DNA of 64,000 nt from Plantactinospora endophytica (GCF_016862915.1 NZ_BONW01000028.1:62001-126000), one strand, 5' to 3'. Numbered from the stretch's first letter, positions 15,651-24,633 are shown. Numbers and translations are program-made. Notes: generated by a model from the sequence alone, not told the origin.

Positions 15651-17051
15651 ATGAGCCCGAAGCACCCGGTGGACGTCCCGACCGGGACACCGACCGACGC
15701 ACCGGCCGATTCGGCGGTCCGGGTCGCGCGGGCGCGGTCGGGAGGTGGCGGCAGCACCATCCTGCCGGTACGCCGGGAGCAGCCGGACGCGGTCGAGGTG
15801 CGCCGGGTCACCGCCACGGTACGGCGCACCGACGTCTTCGCAGCGGTCGGCGCGACGGTCGCCGCGCTGAGCGTGACCACGCTGCTCTACACCCAACTCG
15901 CCCCGTTCGACGGCGTACTCGGCTTCGTCGTGCTCGGCTACCTGGCGTTCCTCGGCTTCTACGGCCTGCTGGTGTCGCTGGACGAGGACGGCCCCGCCGT
16001 ACGCGACCGGCTGGTCGGTGCCGTCGTGCACAGCCTCGGCTTCCTGGTCCTCGCCGTACTGGCGCTGGTGGTCCTCTACACCTTCGCCGAGGGCTGGCGA
16101 CCGTTGACGCACCTGAACTTCCTCACCGAGGACATGTCGGTCACCGGTCCGCTCGAACCGCTGACCCAGGGCGGCGCCCTGCACGCCATCGTCGGCACCC
16201 TCCAGCAGATCGGCCTGGCGCTGCTGTTCACCGTGCCGCTCGCGATGATCTGCGCGGTCTTCCTCAGCGAGATCCCGGGCCGGCTGAGCCGGCTGGTCCG
16301 GACGATCGCGGAGGCGATGACCGCGCTGCCGTCCATCGTGGCCGGCCTGTTCGTCTACGCGACAGTGATCCTCGCGCTCGGCTACCGCCACTCCAGCTTT
16401 GCCACGTCGCTGGCGATCAGCGTGATGATGCTGCCGATCATCATCCGCGCCGCCGACGTGGTGATCCGGCTGGTACCCGGAAGCCTGCGCGAGGCCGCGC
16501 TGGCGCTGGGCGCCTCGCAGTGGCGGACGGTCTGGCACGTGGTACTGCCGACCGCGCGGTCCGGGCTGACCACCGCAGTGATCCTGGGCACCGCGCGGGG
16601 CATCGGCGAGACCTCCCCGGTACTGCTGACCGCAGGCGGCGCGACAAGCGTCAACCTGAACCCGTTCGACGGCTGGAACAACTCGCTGCCGCTGGTCACC
16701 TACGCGCTCACCCGGTCGCCCGAGGAGAGCTTCATCGTCCGGGGCTTCGGCACCGCCGCGACCCTGATGGTGCTGGTACTGCTGCTTTTCGTGCTGGCCC
16801 GGCTGGTCGGCGGACGCGGCCCGGGACAGTTGAGCCGGCGGCAACTGCGACGCCGGGCCCGCGAGTCGGCCCGGGACGTGACCCGGTACGCCCGACGCGC
16901 CGGACCGCCTCCCGCCGTCCGCGCCGTCGGACCCGCGCCCGCCGTCCGCTCCGCCGGACCTCCGCCCGCGCCGCGCCCCGGGACGGCCGGCGCCGACCGG
17001 CACGGTGTGCCCGCCGTGTCCCCACCCGAAAAGGAGAACCGTGATGGCTGA
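15651..17051 (+). CDS. pstA: Phosphate ABC transporter permease PstA
   Basis: This PstA-type permease has a ~60-residue polar N-terminus, a pair of helices (~65-115), then the six-helix permease core. The EAA loop is REAALALGASQWRTVWHVVLP-like, near residue 280. Other typical motifs are MTALPSIVAGLF, GTARGIGETSPVLL and NPFDGWNNSLPLVTY. It forms the membrane channel with PstC. I chose ATG 15651 because AAGGGG lies 10 bp upstream. ATG 15546, 12 bp after pstC, is in frame but adds only the Ser/Thr repeat. The Pro/Ala/Arg-rich C-terminal extension (~60 residues) is unusual for PstA. The stop overlaps the pstS start. Confidence 0.92.
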   Translation: MSPKHPVDVPTGTPTDAPADSAVRVARARSGGGGSTILPVRREQPDAVEVRRVTATVRRTDVFAAVGATVAALSVTTLLYTQLAPFDGVLGFVVLGYLAFLGFYGLLVSLDEDGPAVRDRLVGAVVHSLGFLVLAVLALVVLYTFAEGWRPLTHLNFLTEDMSVTGPLEPLTQGGALHAIVGTLQQIGLALLFTVPLAMICAVFLSEIPGRLSRLVRTIAEAMTALPSIVAGLFVYATVILALGYRHSSFATSLAISVMMLPIIIRAADVVIRLVPGSLREAALALGASQWRTVWHVVLPTARSGLTTAVILGTARGIGETSPVLLTAGGATSVNLNPFDGWNNSLPLVTYALTRSPEESFIVRGFGTAATLMVLVLLLFVLARLVGGRGPGQLSRRQLRRRARESARDVTRYARRAGPPPAVRAVGPAPAVRSAGPPPAPRPGTAGADRHGVPAVSPPEKENRDG

Positions 17052-18708
17052 GACCGCAACCCGGATGCGTCGGGGGGTGGCCCGGCTGCTCGCGCTCGCC
17101 CTGGTCGCGGCGTCGGTGCTGCTCGGCACGCCGGCCACCGCCGCGCCCCGGCTCGTCTCGATCACCGGCTCCGGTTCGACCTGGAGCCAGAACGCGCTCG
17201 ACCAGTGGCGGGCCGACGTCCGGCAGAACAACATCACCGTGCACTACAGCGGCGTCGGCTCGACGGCGGGTCGCAACGCCTTCGCGCAGGGCACCGTCGA
17301 CTTCGCGGTCTCCGAGATCGAGTTCGGTGCGGAGGCGAACGAGGCCATCCCGCGCCGCAGGTTCGCGTACATGCCGATCGTGGCCGGTGGCACCTCGTTC
17401 ATGTACAACCTGAAGATCGGCGGTCGGCGGGTGACGAACCTGCGGCTCTCCGGGGACGTGATCGCCAAGATCTTCACCGGTTCGATCCGGATGTGGAACG
17501 ACGCCGCGATCCGGGCCGACAATCCCGGGCTCAACCTGCCGGCCCGGCGGATCGTGCCGGTGGTCCGCTCCGACGGCTCCGGCACCACCGCCCAGTTCGT
17601 CAAGTGGATGAACAACCAGTACCCGTCGATCTGGCGCCCCTGGTGCCGGTCCAAGGGTCGGACCGAGGCGCAGTGCAACGTGCTGTCGTTCTACCCGCCC
17701 GGGTTCACCGCGCAGGCCGGGTCGAGCCAGATCGCCGGGTACGTCGCGGGCAGCAACGCCGAGGGCGCCATCACCTACGTCGAGTACTCGTACGCCAAGG
17801 AGAACGGGTTTCCGGTGGTGAAGGTGCTCAACAAGGCCGGGTACTACGTGGAGCCGACCGCCAACAGTGTCGCGGTGGCGCTGACCAGGGCGCAGATCGA
17901 GACCGGCAACCCGAACGCGCAGAACTACCTGACCCAGAAGCTGGAAGGCGTCTACAACGACCGGGACAAGCGCACCTATCCGCTCTCCTCCTACTCGTAC
18001 ATGGTCATCCCGTTGGCGCACGAGAACGGCGTGACCGAGGGCAAGGCGTACACGCTGGGCCGGTTCGCCTACTACTTCCTCTGTCAGGGCCAGCAGAAGG
18101 TCGACCTGCTCGGCTACTCGCCGCTGCCGATCAACCTGGTGGAGGCGGGTTTCAACCAGGTGAAGCGGATTCCCGGCGTGGTGCAGGAGGCGCGGCCGAT
18201 CCGGAGCTGCAACAACCCGACGTTCTCCACCGACGGCACCAACACCCTCGCCCGGACCGCCGTCAACCCGCCGGAGTGCGACAAGAAAGGGAACGGTCAA
18301 CAGTGCACGGCCGGTACCGGTGGCGCCGCCGGCACCCCGACCGAGAACAGCAACAACAACTCCGGCGGCAGCGGCACCGGCAACGGCAGCGCCGGTACTC
18401 CCGGCGGAACCGGCAACCCGGGCGGCACCGGTACCAGCCCCAGCGTCGCACCGACCGCCAGCCAGTCGGCCGGACCGGGGCTGGTCGACCCGGCCACCGG
18501 AGAGGTGATCGGCAACGGCAACGGCGGCGGGGGTGAGCAGTTCGTCGCGGGCGTACCCGTCTCGCTCGCCGGCGAGGGCGGCTGGCGACTGCGGCACACC
18601 ATGATGGTGCTGGCCGGGATCGTGCTGCTCGCCCTGGTGGTCGGCCCACCGTTGATCTTCCGGCGGTCCGGGGTCACCCGCACCGGCACCGAAGGACCGA
18701 AGCGATGA
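17044..18708 (+). CDS. pstS: Membrane-anchored phosphate-binding protein PstS
   Basis: A signal peptide (residues 1-34, ATAAP) leads into a two-lobed phosphate-binding domain. Ligand motifs are TGSGSTW (41-47), TVDFAVSEIEF and RSDGSGTT (175-182), so phosphate contacts look intact. After ~residue 395 comes a Gly/Asn/Thr-rich spacer of ~90 residues, then a C-terminal membrane helix (~518-540) and a basic tail. The protein is therefore anchored by its C-terminus rather than as a lipoprotein; there is no lipobox. The start (GTG 17041 or ATG 17044, after AAGGAGAACC) overlaps the pstA stop. The next gene overlaps its stop by ATGA. All four genes from pstC on form one coupled operon. Confidence 0.9.
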   Translation: MAETATRMRRGVARLLALALVAASVLLGTPATAAPRLVSITGSGSTWSQNALDQWRADVRQNNITVHYSGVGSTAGRNAFAQGTVDFAVSEIEFGAEANEAIPRRRFAYMPIVAGGTSFMYNLKIGGRRVTNLRLSGDVIAKIFTGSIRMWNDAAIRADNPGLNLPARRIVPVVRSDGSGTTAQFVKWMNNQYPSIWRPWCRSKGRTEAQCNVLSFYPPGFTAQAGSSQIAGYVAGSNAEGAITYVEYSYAKENGFPVVKVLNKAGYYVEPTANSVAVALTRAQIETGNPNAQNYLTQKLEGVYNDRDKRTYPLSSYSYMVIPLAHENGVTEGKAYTLGRFAYYFLCQGQQKVDLLGYSPLPINLVEAGFNQVKRIPGVVQEARPIRSCNNPTFSTDGTNTLARTAVNPPECDKKGNGQQCTAGTGGAAGTPTENSNNNSGGSGTGNGSAGTPGGTGNPGGTGTSPSVAPTASQSAGPGLVDPATGEVIGNGNGGGGEQFVAGVPVSLAGEGGWRLRHTMMVLAGIVLLALVVGPPLIFRRSGVTRTGTEGPKR

Positions 18709-21320
18709 GGCTCCGGACGCGTGCCGCCGGGCCGGCACCGGTCCCGTCGCCAGGTCGCCCGTCACCGTTGCGGCGTTGGGTGGCGGCGGTGGCGGCGGTG
18801 CTGGTCGCGCCGACGGCGCTGCTGGCCGTCGGCGGCGCGGACCTGCGGCAACCGGCGCAGGCAGCCGTACCGGGGGACCGGCTCACCGAGTCGGCCCTGA
18901 CGCAGCACGGCCGGCGCGGCCAGTACGAGGACTTCTCCGGGCTGCGGGTCACCGTCTCGCAGACCCGCAACCTCGTCACCCAGGGCATCGAGGTCAGCTG
19001 GACCGGCGGCCGGGCGACCGCCCCGGAGAGCGCGTACGGCACCAGTTACCTCCAGGTCATGCAGTGCTGGGGGCCCGATCCCGACGCCCCGGACTTCCGG
19101 GAGACCTGCCAGTTCGGCGGCCTGACCGCCAAGGGCGAGGTCAGCGAGGAACTCGAACTCCAGGTGGGCGTCTCGGCCTCCAGCCGCTCGGTCGACTTCA
19201 ACCTCGACGCCAACGGGAATCCGGCCGGACGCGACCCGGCCGAACGGCTGCCGGCCGACGCGCAGGTCATCCCGTTCCGCTCCTCGGACGGCGAACGCAC
19301 CCGGATGAAGGACTTCCCGCCGGCCGGGGCGCCCGACGACGGTGTCCCGGACGTGGAGGACTTCTTCCGGCGGGACGAGACCAACGAGGTGGTGGCCGCC
19401 CGGACCAGCTCGGACGGGGCCGGCCGGATCATCTTCGAGGTGCAGCGCGGATCGGACGCCAAGGGACTCAACTGCGGCGAGGTGCTCGCCGACGCCCCCG
19501 CCGGCCGGCGCTGCTGGCTGGTGGTCGTACCCCGGGGCGATCGGGACTTCCACGGCGACGTCTACCAGAGCACGCGACGGGCCAGCGGTTCCCCGCTGCT
19601 GCCCAGCTACTTCGCCAACCGGATCGTCTTCCCGCTGGACTTCGAGCCGGTCCGCCCGCCGTGCCCGTTGGGCGGGGAGGTCTTCGACACCGTCGGCTCC
19701 GAGATGGTGGCACCGGCCGCGGTGAGCTGGCAGGCCAGCCTGTGCGCGGGTGGCCGGGCCGCCTTCTCGCACACCGTCACCACCGAGTCGACGGCGGGCG
19801 CGGCCGTACTCTCGCCCGGCGCCCAGGGCCGGGGCGTCGCGTACGTCGACGAACCGGTGCTGCGCGCGGAGACCGATCCGATGGTGCTGCACGCCCCGAT
19901 CACGGTGAACGCGGCGGTGATCGCCTTCCAGGTGGAGGCCCGGACGTCGAAGTCGGAGGTGCCGGGCTCGACCCCGGACGCGCAGCGGCTCAACGGCCAG
20001 CCGCTGCCGGAGCTGAAACTGACGCCTCGACTGGTGGCCAAGCTGCTGACCCAGTCGTACCAGCAGGACGTGCCCGACCCCAGCGACAACCCGGACATCG
20101 CGAAGAATCCACGGTCGATCCGGGTCGACGACGAGTTCGTCAGGCTGAACCCGGTATTCGACAGCTTCTTCCCGACCTCGCGGCACTATCCGATCCAGTT
20201 GCCGGACGGCGAGTCGGTGCTGGCCCGCCGGGTGTGGCAGTGGGTACTGGCGGACGAGGCGGCCCGACGGTGGCTGTCCGGGGTACCCGACGAGAAGGGG
20301 ATGCGGGTGAACCCCGCGTACGTGCCGCTGGTGTTCGGCGACGGCCAGGGCCTGCCACGGTTCCCGAAGGAGGATCCGAGCTGCCGCACGGGGGAGCCCA
20401 CGAACGGGGTACCGAAGTTCGAGTACTGCATGCCGGGCTTCGCGCCTTGGGCGGAGAGCCTGGAGGTCGCCGCGCGGCAGACGCTGCGCAGTGACGCCCG
20501 GCAGCGGATCGTCTGGGACGAGACCGCCGGTGGCATCGACCCGGAGAATCCCCAGGCACGACTGGGCGACTACAAGGCGGCCCCACCGCCGTTGCCCGGT
20601 CGCAAGTTCGGCCTCGGGATCACCGACGCGGCATCGGCGGCCCGGTACGGGCTGGCCACCGCGAGCCTGTGCGACGCCGCCGGCCAGGGGTGCGTCACGG
20701 CGAACGGCGCCGGTCTGCTGGCCGGGGTCGGCGCGATGGAACCCAGTCCCGTCGACGGGGTTCTGCAAGCCAACCCGACCCGGTCCGTGCCCGGTGCCTA
20801 TCCGCTCACCATGCTGACCTACGCCGCCGCCAACCTCGACCGGGCCGAGCCGGCCCGCCGCGAGTACGCCCGGCTGTTGCGCTTCATCGCCACCGACGGG
20901 CAGACGATCGGGTCCAAGCCCGGACAGCTACCACCCGGGTACGCGCCCCTGCCGCAGTCGCTGCGGAACCAGACCCTCGCGGTGGCCACCGAACTCGCGA
21001 AGGTCGTCCCCTCGTCGCCCACGCCGACCGGTTCCGCCCCGGGGTCCTCGTCGGACCCGCCGCCCTCGACGTCGCCGTCGCCGTCCACCCCGGCGGGCGG
21101 GGCGACGCCGAGCCCGGCCGGCACCCCGTCGGCCACCCCGACGCCGCCGGCCGCCGTGGTTCCGGTCGCCGCCACGACGCCGACCCCGGGCGAGCCGGTC
21201 GGCTGGCTGCGGTTCCTGCTGCTCGGCGTGCTCGGGGCCGGGATGGCGAGCGGCATCGCGGGTCCGGTCATGCTGACGCTCGGGTACCGCCGCTCCACTT
21301 CGGACGGAACCGGGACGTGA
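18705..21320 (+). CDS. Large secreted, C-terminally anchored protein with PstS-like C-terminal half
   Basis: The 871-residue protein has a signal peptide (~20-54) and a unique beta-rich N-terminal half containing Cys pairs (MQCWGPDPDAPDFRETCQFGG region). At about residues 395-770 the sequence recalls phosphate-binding proteins: APITVNAAVIAF, then LKLTPRLVAKLLT like the PstS 'LTxxxLAKIFTG' segment, then paired RLNPVF and YAAANLD/ARREYARLLRF segments as in PstS C-termini. A Ser/Pro/Thr spacer and one membrane helix (~828-855) end it. It overlaps pstS by ATGA. I infer a divergent solute-binding or surface scaffold component of the same transporter. I do not recognise the N-terminal half, and the ligand is unknown. 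Confidence 0.7.
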   Translation: MRLRTRAAGPAPVPSPGRPSPLRRWVAAVAAVLVAPTALLAVGGADLRQPAQAAVPGDRLTESALTQHGRRGQYEDFSGLRVTVSQTRNLVTQGIEVSWTGGRATAPESAYGTSYLQVMQCWGPDPDAPDFRETCQFGGLTAKGEVSEELELQVGVSASSRSVDFNLDANGNPAGRDPAERLPADAQVIPFRSSDGERTRMKDFPPAGAPDDGVPDVEDFFRRDETNEVVAARTSSDGAGRIIFEVQRGSDAKGLNCGEVLADAPAGRRCWLVVVPRGDRDFHGDVYQSTRRASGSPLLPSYFANRIVFPLDFEPVRPPCPLGGEVFDTVGSEMVAPAAVSWQASLCAGGRAAFSHTVTTESTAGAAVLSPGAQGRGVAYVDEPVLRAETDPMVLHAPITVNAAVIAFQVEARTSKSEVPGSTPDAQRLNGQPLPELKLTPRLVAKLLTQSYQQDVPDPSDNPDIAKNPRSIRVDDEFVRLNPVFDSFFPTSRHYPIQLPDGESVLARRVWQWVLADEAARRWLSGVPDEKGMRVNPAYVPLVFGDGQGLPRFPKEDPSCRTGEPTNGVPKFEYCMPGFAPWAESLEVAARQTLRSDARQRIVWDETAGGIDPENPQARLGDYKAAPPPLPGRKFGLGITDAASAARYGLATASLCDAAGQGCVTANGAGLLAGVGAMEPSPVDGVLQANPTRSVPGAYPLTMLTYAAANLDRAEPARREYARLLRFIATDGQTIGSKPGQLPPGYAPLPQSLRNQTLAVATELAKVVPSSPTPTGSAPGSSSDPPPSTSPSPSTPAGGATPSPAGTPSATPTPPAAVVPVAATTPTPGEPVGWLRFLLLGVLGAGMASGIAGPVMLTLGYRRSTSDGTGT

Positions 21321-21366
21321 AGATCGGCGATTCCGAACTGCGGTCGTTGAATATATATCGCCGACG

Positions 21367-21410
21367 ATTCATTCGGCCTACATGTTGGCGAAATTTTGCG
21401 CACTGAACGT
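21367..21410 (+). promoter_or_regulatory. PHO box (four 11-bp units) upstream of the first PstS-like paralogue
   Basis: Consecutive units are at 21367-21377 (ATTCATTCGGC), 21378-21388, 21389-21399 and 21400-21410 (GCACTGAACGT). Unit 1 fits the PhoP direct-repeat consensus G/A-TTCA-N4-GG of actinomycetes. The whole element recurs at 22720 and 24277. Confidence 0.75.
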
Positions 21411-21464
21411 TCCCACGATCCAGGTATCGCGTCCCCGGCCCGGCGATCGATGCTCCAGTCGGCT

Positions 21465-21499
21465 CAGAAAGAGCAACGAGCCAAACCTCTTTCTGGAGG
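21465..21499 (+). promoter_or_regulatory. Leader hairpin next to the ribosome-binding site
   Basis: CAGAAAGAG (21465-21473) pairs perfectly with CTCTTTCTG (21487-21495). The stem ends on the first G of GGAGG (21495-21499), the ribosome-binding site of the gene at 21512. It could modulate initiation or stability. Confidence 0.4.
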
Positions 21500-21511
21500 A
21501 AAGGGAGAACC

Positions 21512-22564
21512 ATGCAGGTGAGGATAATTGTCGCGACGGTGGGCGCGGCCCTCGTCGCGGCCGTCGGTGCCGTGGCGGTGGCCGGCCCGGCCGCCGCCGA
21601 CCCGAGTCCGGTGACCGACTACCGGACGCTGGCGGGGGTCGGTTCGGACACCACCCAGGACGTGCTCAACGGGCTGGGCGAGGCGATCACCGTCGGCGGC
21701 CAGAAGGCGATCGCGTCCTGGGACGCGCGGGGCACCGCGACCGTCAAGACCAAGGCGACGGGCTGCGAGCTGGCCCGGCCGAACGGCTCGTCGGCGGGTC
21801 GCACGGCGCTGCGGGACTCGGAGCTGCCCGGCAGCCCCACCGCCGGCTGCGTCGACTTCGCCCGGTCGTCGAGCGGTACCACGAACGTCCCGTCCGGCAC
21901 CGGAACCTGGGTACCGTTCGCCGTGGACGCGGTCAGCTTCGCGATCAACCGGAACAGCGACCTGCCGATCAACATGTCGGTGGCGCTGCTGCAGAACATC
22001 TACAAGTGCGTGATCAGCCACATCGGCGGCATCCCGATCCAGCCGCTGCTGCTACAGGCCGGCTCCGGCACCCGGCAGTTCTGGAACGGGCAGATGTCCA
22101 TCACCGACCAGGAGATCGCCCTCGGCGACTACCCGTGCCTGGTGCCGGCGTCGCCGACGGTGCCGGACGGTAGCGGACTTCCGGAGGTGCAGGAGCACGA
22201 CGCCCGGGTACTCGAGGGGCACACCGACTACCTCATGCCGTACTCGATCGCCCAGCACATCGCCCAGGGCAACAGCCTGGCCGGGGTCGAGGACCGGCGT
22301 GGCCCGTCGGAACTCGGCCGGATCAACACCGTGTCGCCGTACGCGGCCGGGACGGCTCCGCCGAACGAGGTACTGAACGTCAACTTCCCGCTGCGCCGGA
22401 CGGTGTACAACATCGTTCCGACCGCCGACCTGAACAACAGCGTGATCGACCAGGTGTTCACCGGCGCCGACTCGCTGATCTGTCAGCGGGCCGCCCTCAT
22501 CCAGCAGTACGGCTTCGGCGTCGCCGCCGACTGTGGTTCCGTCGCGCTGCGCGGCAACCTCTGA
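21512..22564 (+). CDS. Secreted PstS-like substrate-binding protein, paralogue 1
   Basis: A signal peptide (1-29, AAADP) is followed by a periplasmic-binding-type fold. Possible ligand loops are GVGSDTTQDVLNGLG near the N-terminus, DFARSSSGTT in the middle and QAGSGTRQFW, which occupies the place of PstS's RSDGSGTT. There is no lipobox and no C-terminal anchor, so the protein is released or held non-covalently. It is closely related to the next gene. Both sit behind near-identical PHO boxes, so phosphate control is likely. Replacement of the PstS Asp-containing loop suggests a changed ligand. GGAGGAAAGGGAGAACC precedes the ATG. A strong hairpin terminator follows, so it is monocistronic. Confidence 0.8.
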   Translation: MQVRIIVATVGAALVAAVGAVAVAGPAAADPSPVTDYRTLAGVGSDTTQDVLNGLGEAITVGGQKAIASWDARGTATVKTKATGCELARPNGSSAGRTALRDSELPGSPTAGCVDFARSSSGTTNVPSGTGTWVPFAVDAVSFAINRNSDLPINMSVALLQNIYKCVISHIGGIPIQPLLLQAGSGTRQFWNGQMSITDQEIALGDYPCLVPASPTVPDGSGLPEVQEHDARVLEGHTDYLMPYSIAQHIAQGNSLAGVEDRRGPSELGRINTVSPYAAGTAPPNEVLNVNFPLRRTVYNIVPTADLNNSVIDQVFTGADSLICQRAALIQQYGFGVAADCGSVALRGNL

Positions 22565-22594
22565 CAACCGGCAACCAACCCGCACCGAACCGCT

Positions 22595-22630
22595 CGTGCT
22601 CGTGGCCGACGTCCGTCGGTCACGAGCACG
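22595..22630. terminator. Long hairpin terminator after paralogue 1
   Basis: CGTGCTCGTG (22595-22604) pairs perfectly with CACGAGCACG (22621-22630), and an inner GCCGAC/GTCGGT stem extends it. It lies 30 bp after the stop. Confidence 0.75.
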
Positions 22631-22719
22631 ACCGTATTCGGGCGTACTCCCGGACACCCCGTTCCGCTGCTCCTCGTGCCAGTGGCCGCAAGGGTGCGCC
22701 GGCGCTGTCCGCCGAAGCG

Positions 22720-22763
22720 ATTCATCTGGCCTTCATGCGGGCGAAGGATTGGGCACGGAACGT
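22720..22763 (+). promoter_or_regulatory. PHO box upstream of the second PstS-like paralogue
   Basis: Units are at 22720-22730 (ATTCATCTGGC), 22731-22741 (CTTCATGCGGG), 22742-22752 and 22753-22763 (GCACGGAACGT). The element lies 106 bp before the start codon. It is nearly identical to the elements at 21367 and 24277. Confidence 0.78.
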
Positions 22764-22869
22764 TTTCTGAATACCGGTGTCGATGTCTGCGGGAATCAGG
22801 GAATGCTGATTGCAGCCCATTCATACAGGGGAATGGGTCGACCTCCTGTCTGGCGTGAAAGGGAGAACG

Positions 22870-23982
22870 ATGCAGGTTAAGTCCCTCGGGAAGGCGGTGG
22901 GGACGGCGCTCGCGGCCGTACTCGCCGTCACGGCGGTGGCCACCCCGGCCTCGGCCGACCCGTTCACCGGGTTCCCCCCGTACCCGACCGACCCTGCCGC
23001 CTACCGGATCCTGGCCGGCACCGGCTCGGACACCACCCAGGACGTGCTGAACGGTCTCGGCGCGGCGATCGGCGGCGGCACCGTGCTGGCCTCCTGGGAC
23101 GCGCGCGGCACCTCGCCCATCAAGACCAAGGCCACCAACTGCGTGTTCCAGCGGCCGAACGGCTCCACGGAGGGCAACCGCTCGCTGTGGGCCTCGAAGG
23201 TGCAGGCCCCGGCGGCCAGCACCATCGAGGAGTGCGTCGACTTCGCCCGCTCGTCCAGCGGTACGACCCTGGTCGCCGGGGGCAACGGGACCTGGATCCC
23301 GTTCGCCCTGGACGCGGTGACGTACGCGATCAACGAGAACAGCGACCTGCCGACCAACATGTCGCTGTCGCTGCTGCAGAACATCTACAAGTGCGTCACC
23401 AGGACCGTCGGCTCCTTCCCGGTCCAGCCGCTGCTGATCCAGCCCGGCTCGGGTACCCGGCAGTTCTGGAACCAGCAGATGGGCATCACCGACGCGGAGA
23501 TTGCCGCCGGTGACTACCCCTGCCTGGTGCCGGCGTCGGCGACCGTGCCGGACGGTACCGGCGTCGCGCCGGTGCAGGAGCACGACGGTCGGGAACTGAC
23601 CGGACACAACTCCTACGTCATGCCGTTCTCGATCGCCCAGCACATCGCCCAGGGCAACAGCATGGCGGGGGTCGAGGACCGGCGCGGTCCGGCACTGCTC
23701 GGCAGCATCAACACCGTCTCGCCGTACGCCGCCGGCAGCAACCCGCCGAACGAGGTGCTCAACCCCGCCTTCCCGCTGAACCGGCGCGTCTACAACATCG
23801 TCGCGTCCAGTGAGCTGACCGAGGAGTGGATCGACCGGGTCTTCACCGCCGGTGGGTCCTTCGGTTCGCTGCTCTGCGCGCAGAGCGGGGTCATCACCAG
23901 CTACGGGTTCGCGACCATCGGCGACTGCGGGTCGACCGCACTGACCGGCAACCTGAACACCACCGGCTGGCCGCCGGCCTGA
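22870..23982 (+). CDS. Secreted PstS-like substrate-binding protein, paralogue 2
   Basis: The 370-residue protein has a signal peptide (1-~31, ASADP) and the same binding fold as the gene at 21512. It shares GTGSDTTQDVLNGLG, DFARSSSGTT, LLQNIYKCV, QPGSGTRQFWNQQMGITD and VEDRRGP, and ends with a longer tail. ATG 22870 follows AAAGGGAGAACG; an in-frame ATG at 22810 has no good site. Two paralogues, each with its own PHO box and terminator, look like a recent tandem duplication followed by divergence. I infer that both bind phosphate or a phosphorylated compound outside the cell and feed the Pst permease, but no ligand can be read from the sequence. Confidence 0.8.
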   Translation: MQVKSLGKAVGTALAAVLAVTAVATPASADPFTGFPPYPTDPAAYRILAGTGSDTTQDVLNGLGAAIGGGTVLASWDARGTSPIKTKATNCVFQRPNGSTEGNRSLWASKVQAPAASTIEECVDFARSSSGTTLVAGGNGTWIPFALDAVTYAINENSDLPTNMSLSLLQNIYKCVTRTVGSFPVQPLLIQPGSGTRQFWNQQMGITDAEIAAGDYPCLVPASATVPDGTGVAPVQEHDGRELTGHNSYVMPFSIAQHIAQGNSMAGVEDRRGPALLGSINTVSPYAAGSNPPNEVLNPAFPLNRRVYNIVASSELTEEWIDRVFTAGGSFGSLLCAQSGVITSYGFATIGDCGSTALTGNLNTTGWPPA

Positions 23983-24000
23983 CCTCCGGGTGGCCGGCGG
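23971..24000. terminator. Hairpin terminator overlapping the stop of paralogue 2
   Basis: CCGCCGGCC (23971-23979) pairs perfectly with GGCCGGCGG (23992-24000) across a 12-nt loop that includes the stop codon. Confidence 0.7.
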
Positions 24001-24633
24001 TCTCGGTGTAGACGGTTGCCAGCCGGGGCAGCGGGAAACGGCCGGCGCTCACGCCCCATCGATTCCAACCCGCACTCGTGGCCGGCGTTCCGCGCCGGTC
24101 GCGAGTGCGACCTCGGGCGCTCCGCTGCTCCGCCGAACACCCGTCGACGGAACGGCCGTTTCGGCGGTCCGCCGGGCACCGGTCGACGGGACGGACGGAT
24201 CGCGGTGACTGTCCGGTCTCGACGGTCGGTCGAATGGCCGATCGCGAATTCCGCCCCTCGTCGGAAAGCGCTTCGGGTTCATCTGGCCTTCATGTTGGCG
24301 AAGCATTGGGCACGAAACGTTTCCGGAGCGCGGGTGTCGACGTACCCGATGGGCAGGGAATGCTGGTCGCGGTCCATTCGGCGAAGGTCGGACGGACCGG
24401 TCTTGGCACTTCGCTCCATCGACCCGGCGTAATTGGTCCGGCGCAATTGTCCGGATCGCGGGTCGACGCAGAGAACCTCAGTGGAGTCCGGCCGGTGGAA
24501 ACCACACCGGATTCAGCGTTTTTCCGACGTTTGCGCACCATCACGGCGGCGCTTCCGGCCGCCGGACCGAGGCCCCGGGTAACGACCCGGGAACGGCGAA
24601 CCCGCGAAACCGCACCGAGAGAGGAAGTGCTTC
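23983..24633. other. Long intergenic/leader region with PHO box
   Basis: This 651-bp stretch has no supportable gene. It holds the terminator of the upstream gene, GC-rich low-complexity sequence with GTCGACGG and GTCGACGGGACGG repeats near 24133-24195, and the PHO box at 24277. A leader of roughly 300 nt then runs to the start at 24634. Confidence 0.6.
24277..24320 (+). promoter_or_regulatory. PHO box upstream of the surface-protein/pstB operon
   Basis: Units are at 24277-24287 (GTTCATCTGGC), 24288-24298 (CTTCATGTTGG), 24299-24309 (CGAAGCATTGG) and 24310-24320 (GCACGAAACGT). This is the best match of the three to the actinomycete PhoP direct-repeat pattern. It precedes the gene run 24634-29194, which includes pstB. 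Confidence 0.8.

Noticed and set aside
14271-17237. 988-codon minus-strand frame opposite pstC and pstA
   Set aside because: The translation is His/Arg/Gln-rich with no fold-like pattern; pstC and pstA are certain on the plus strand.
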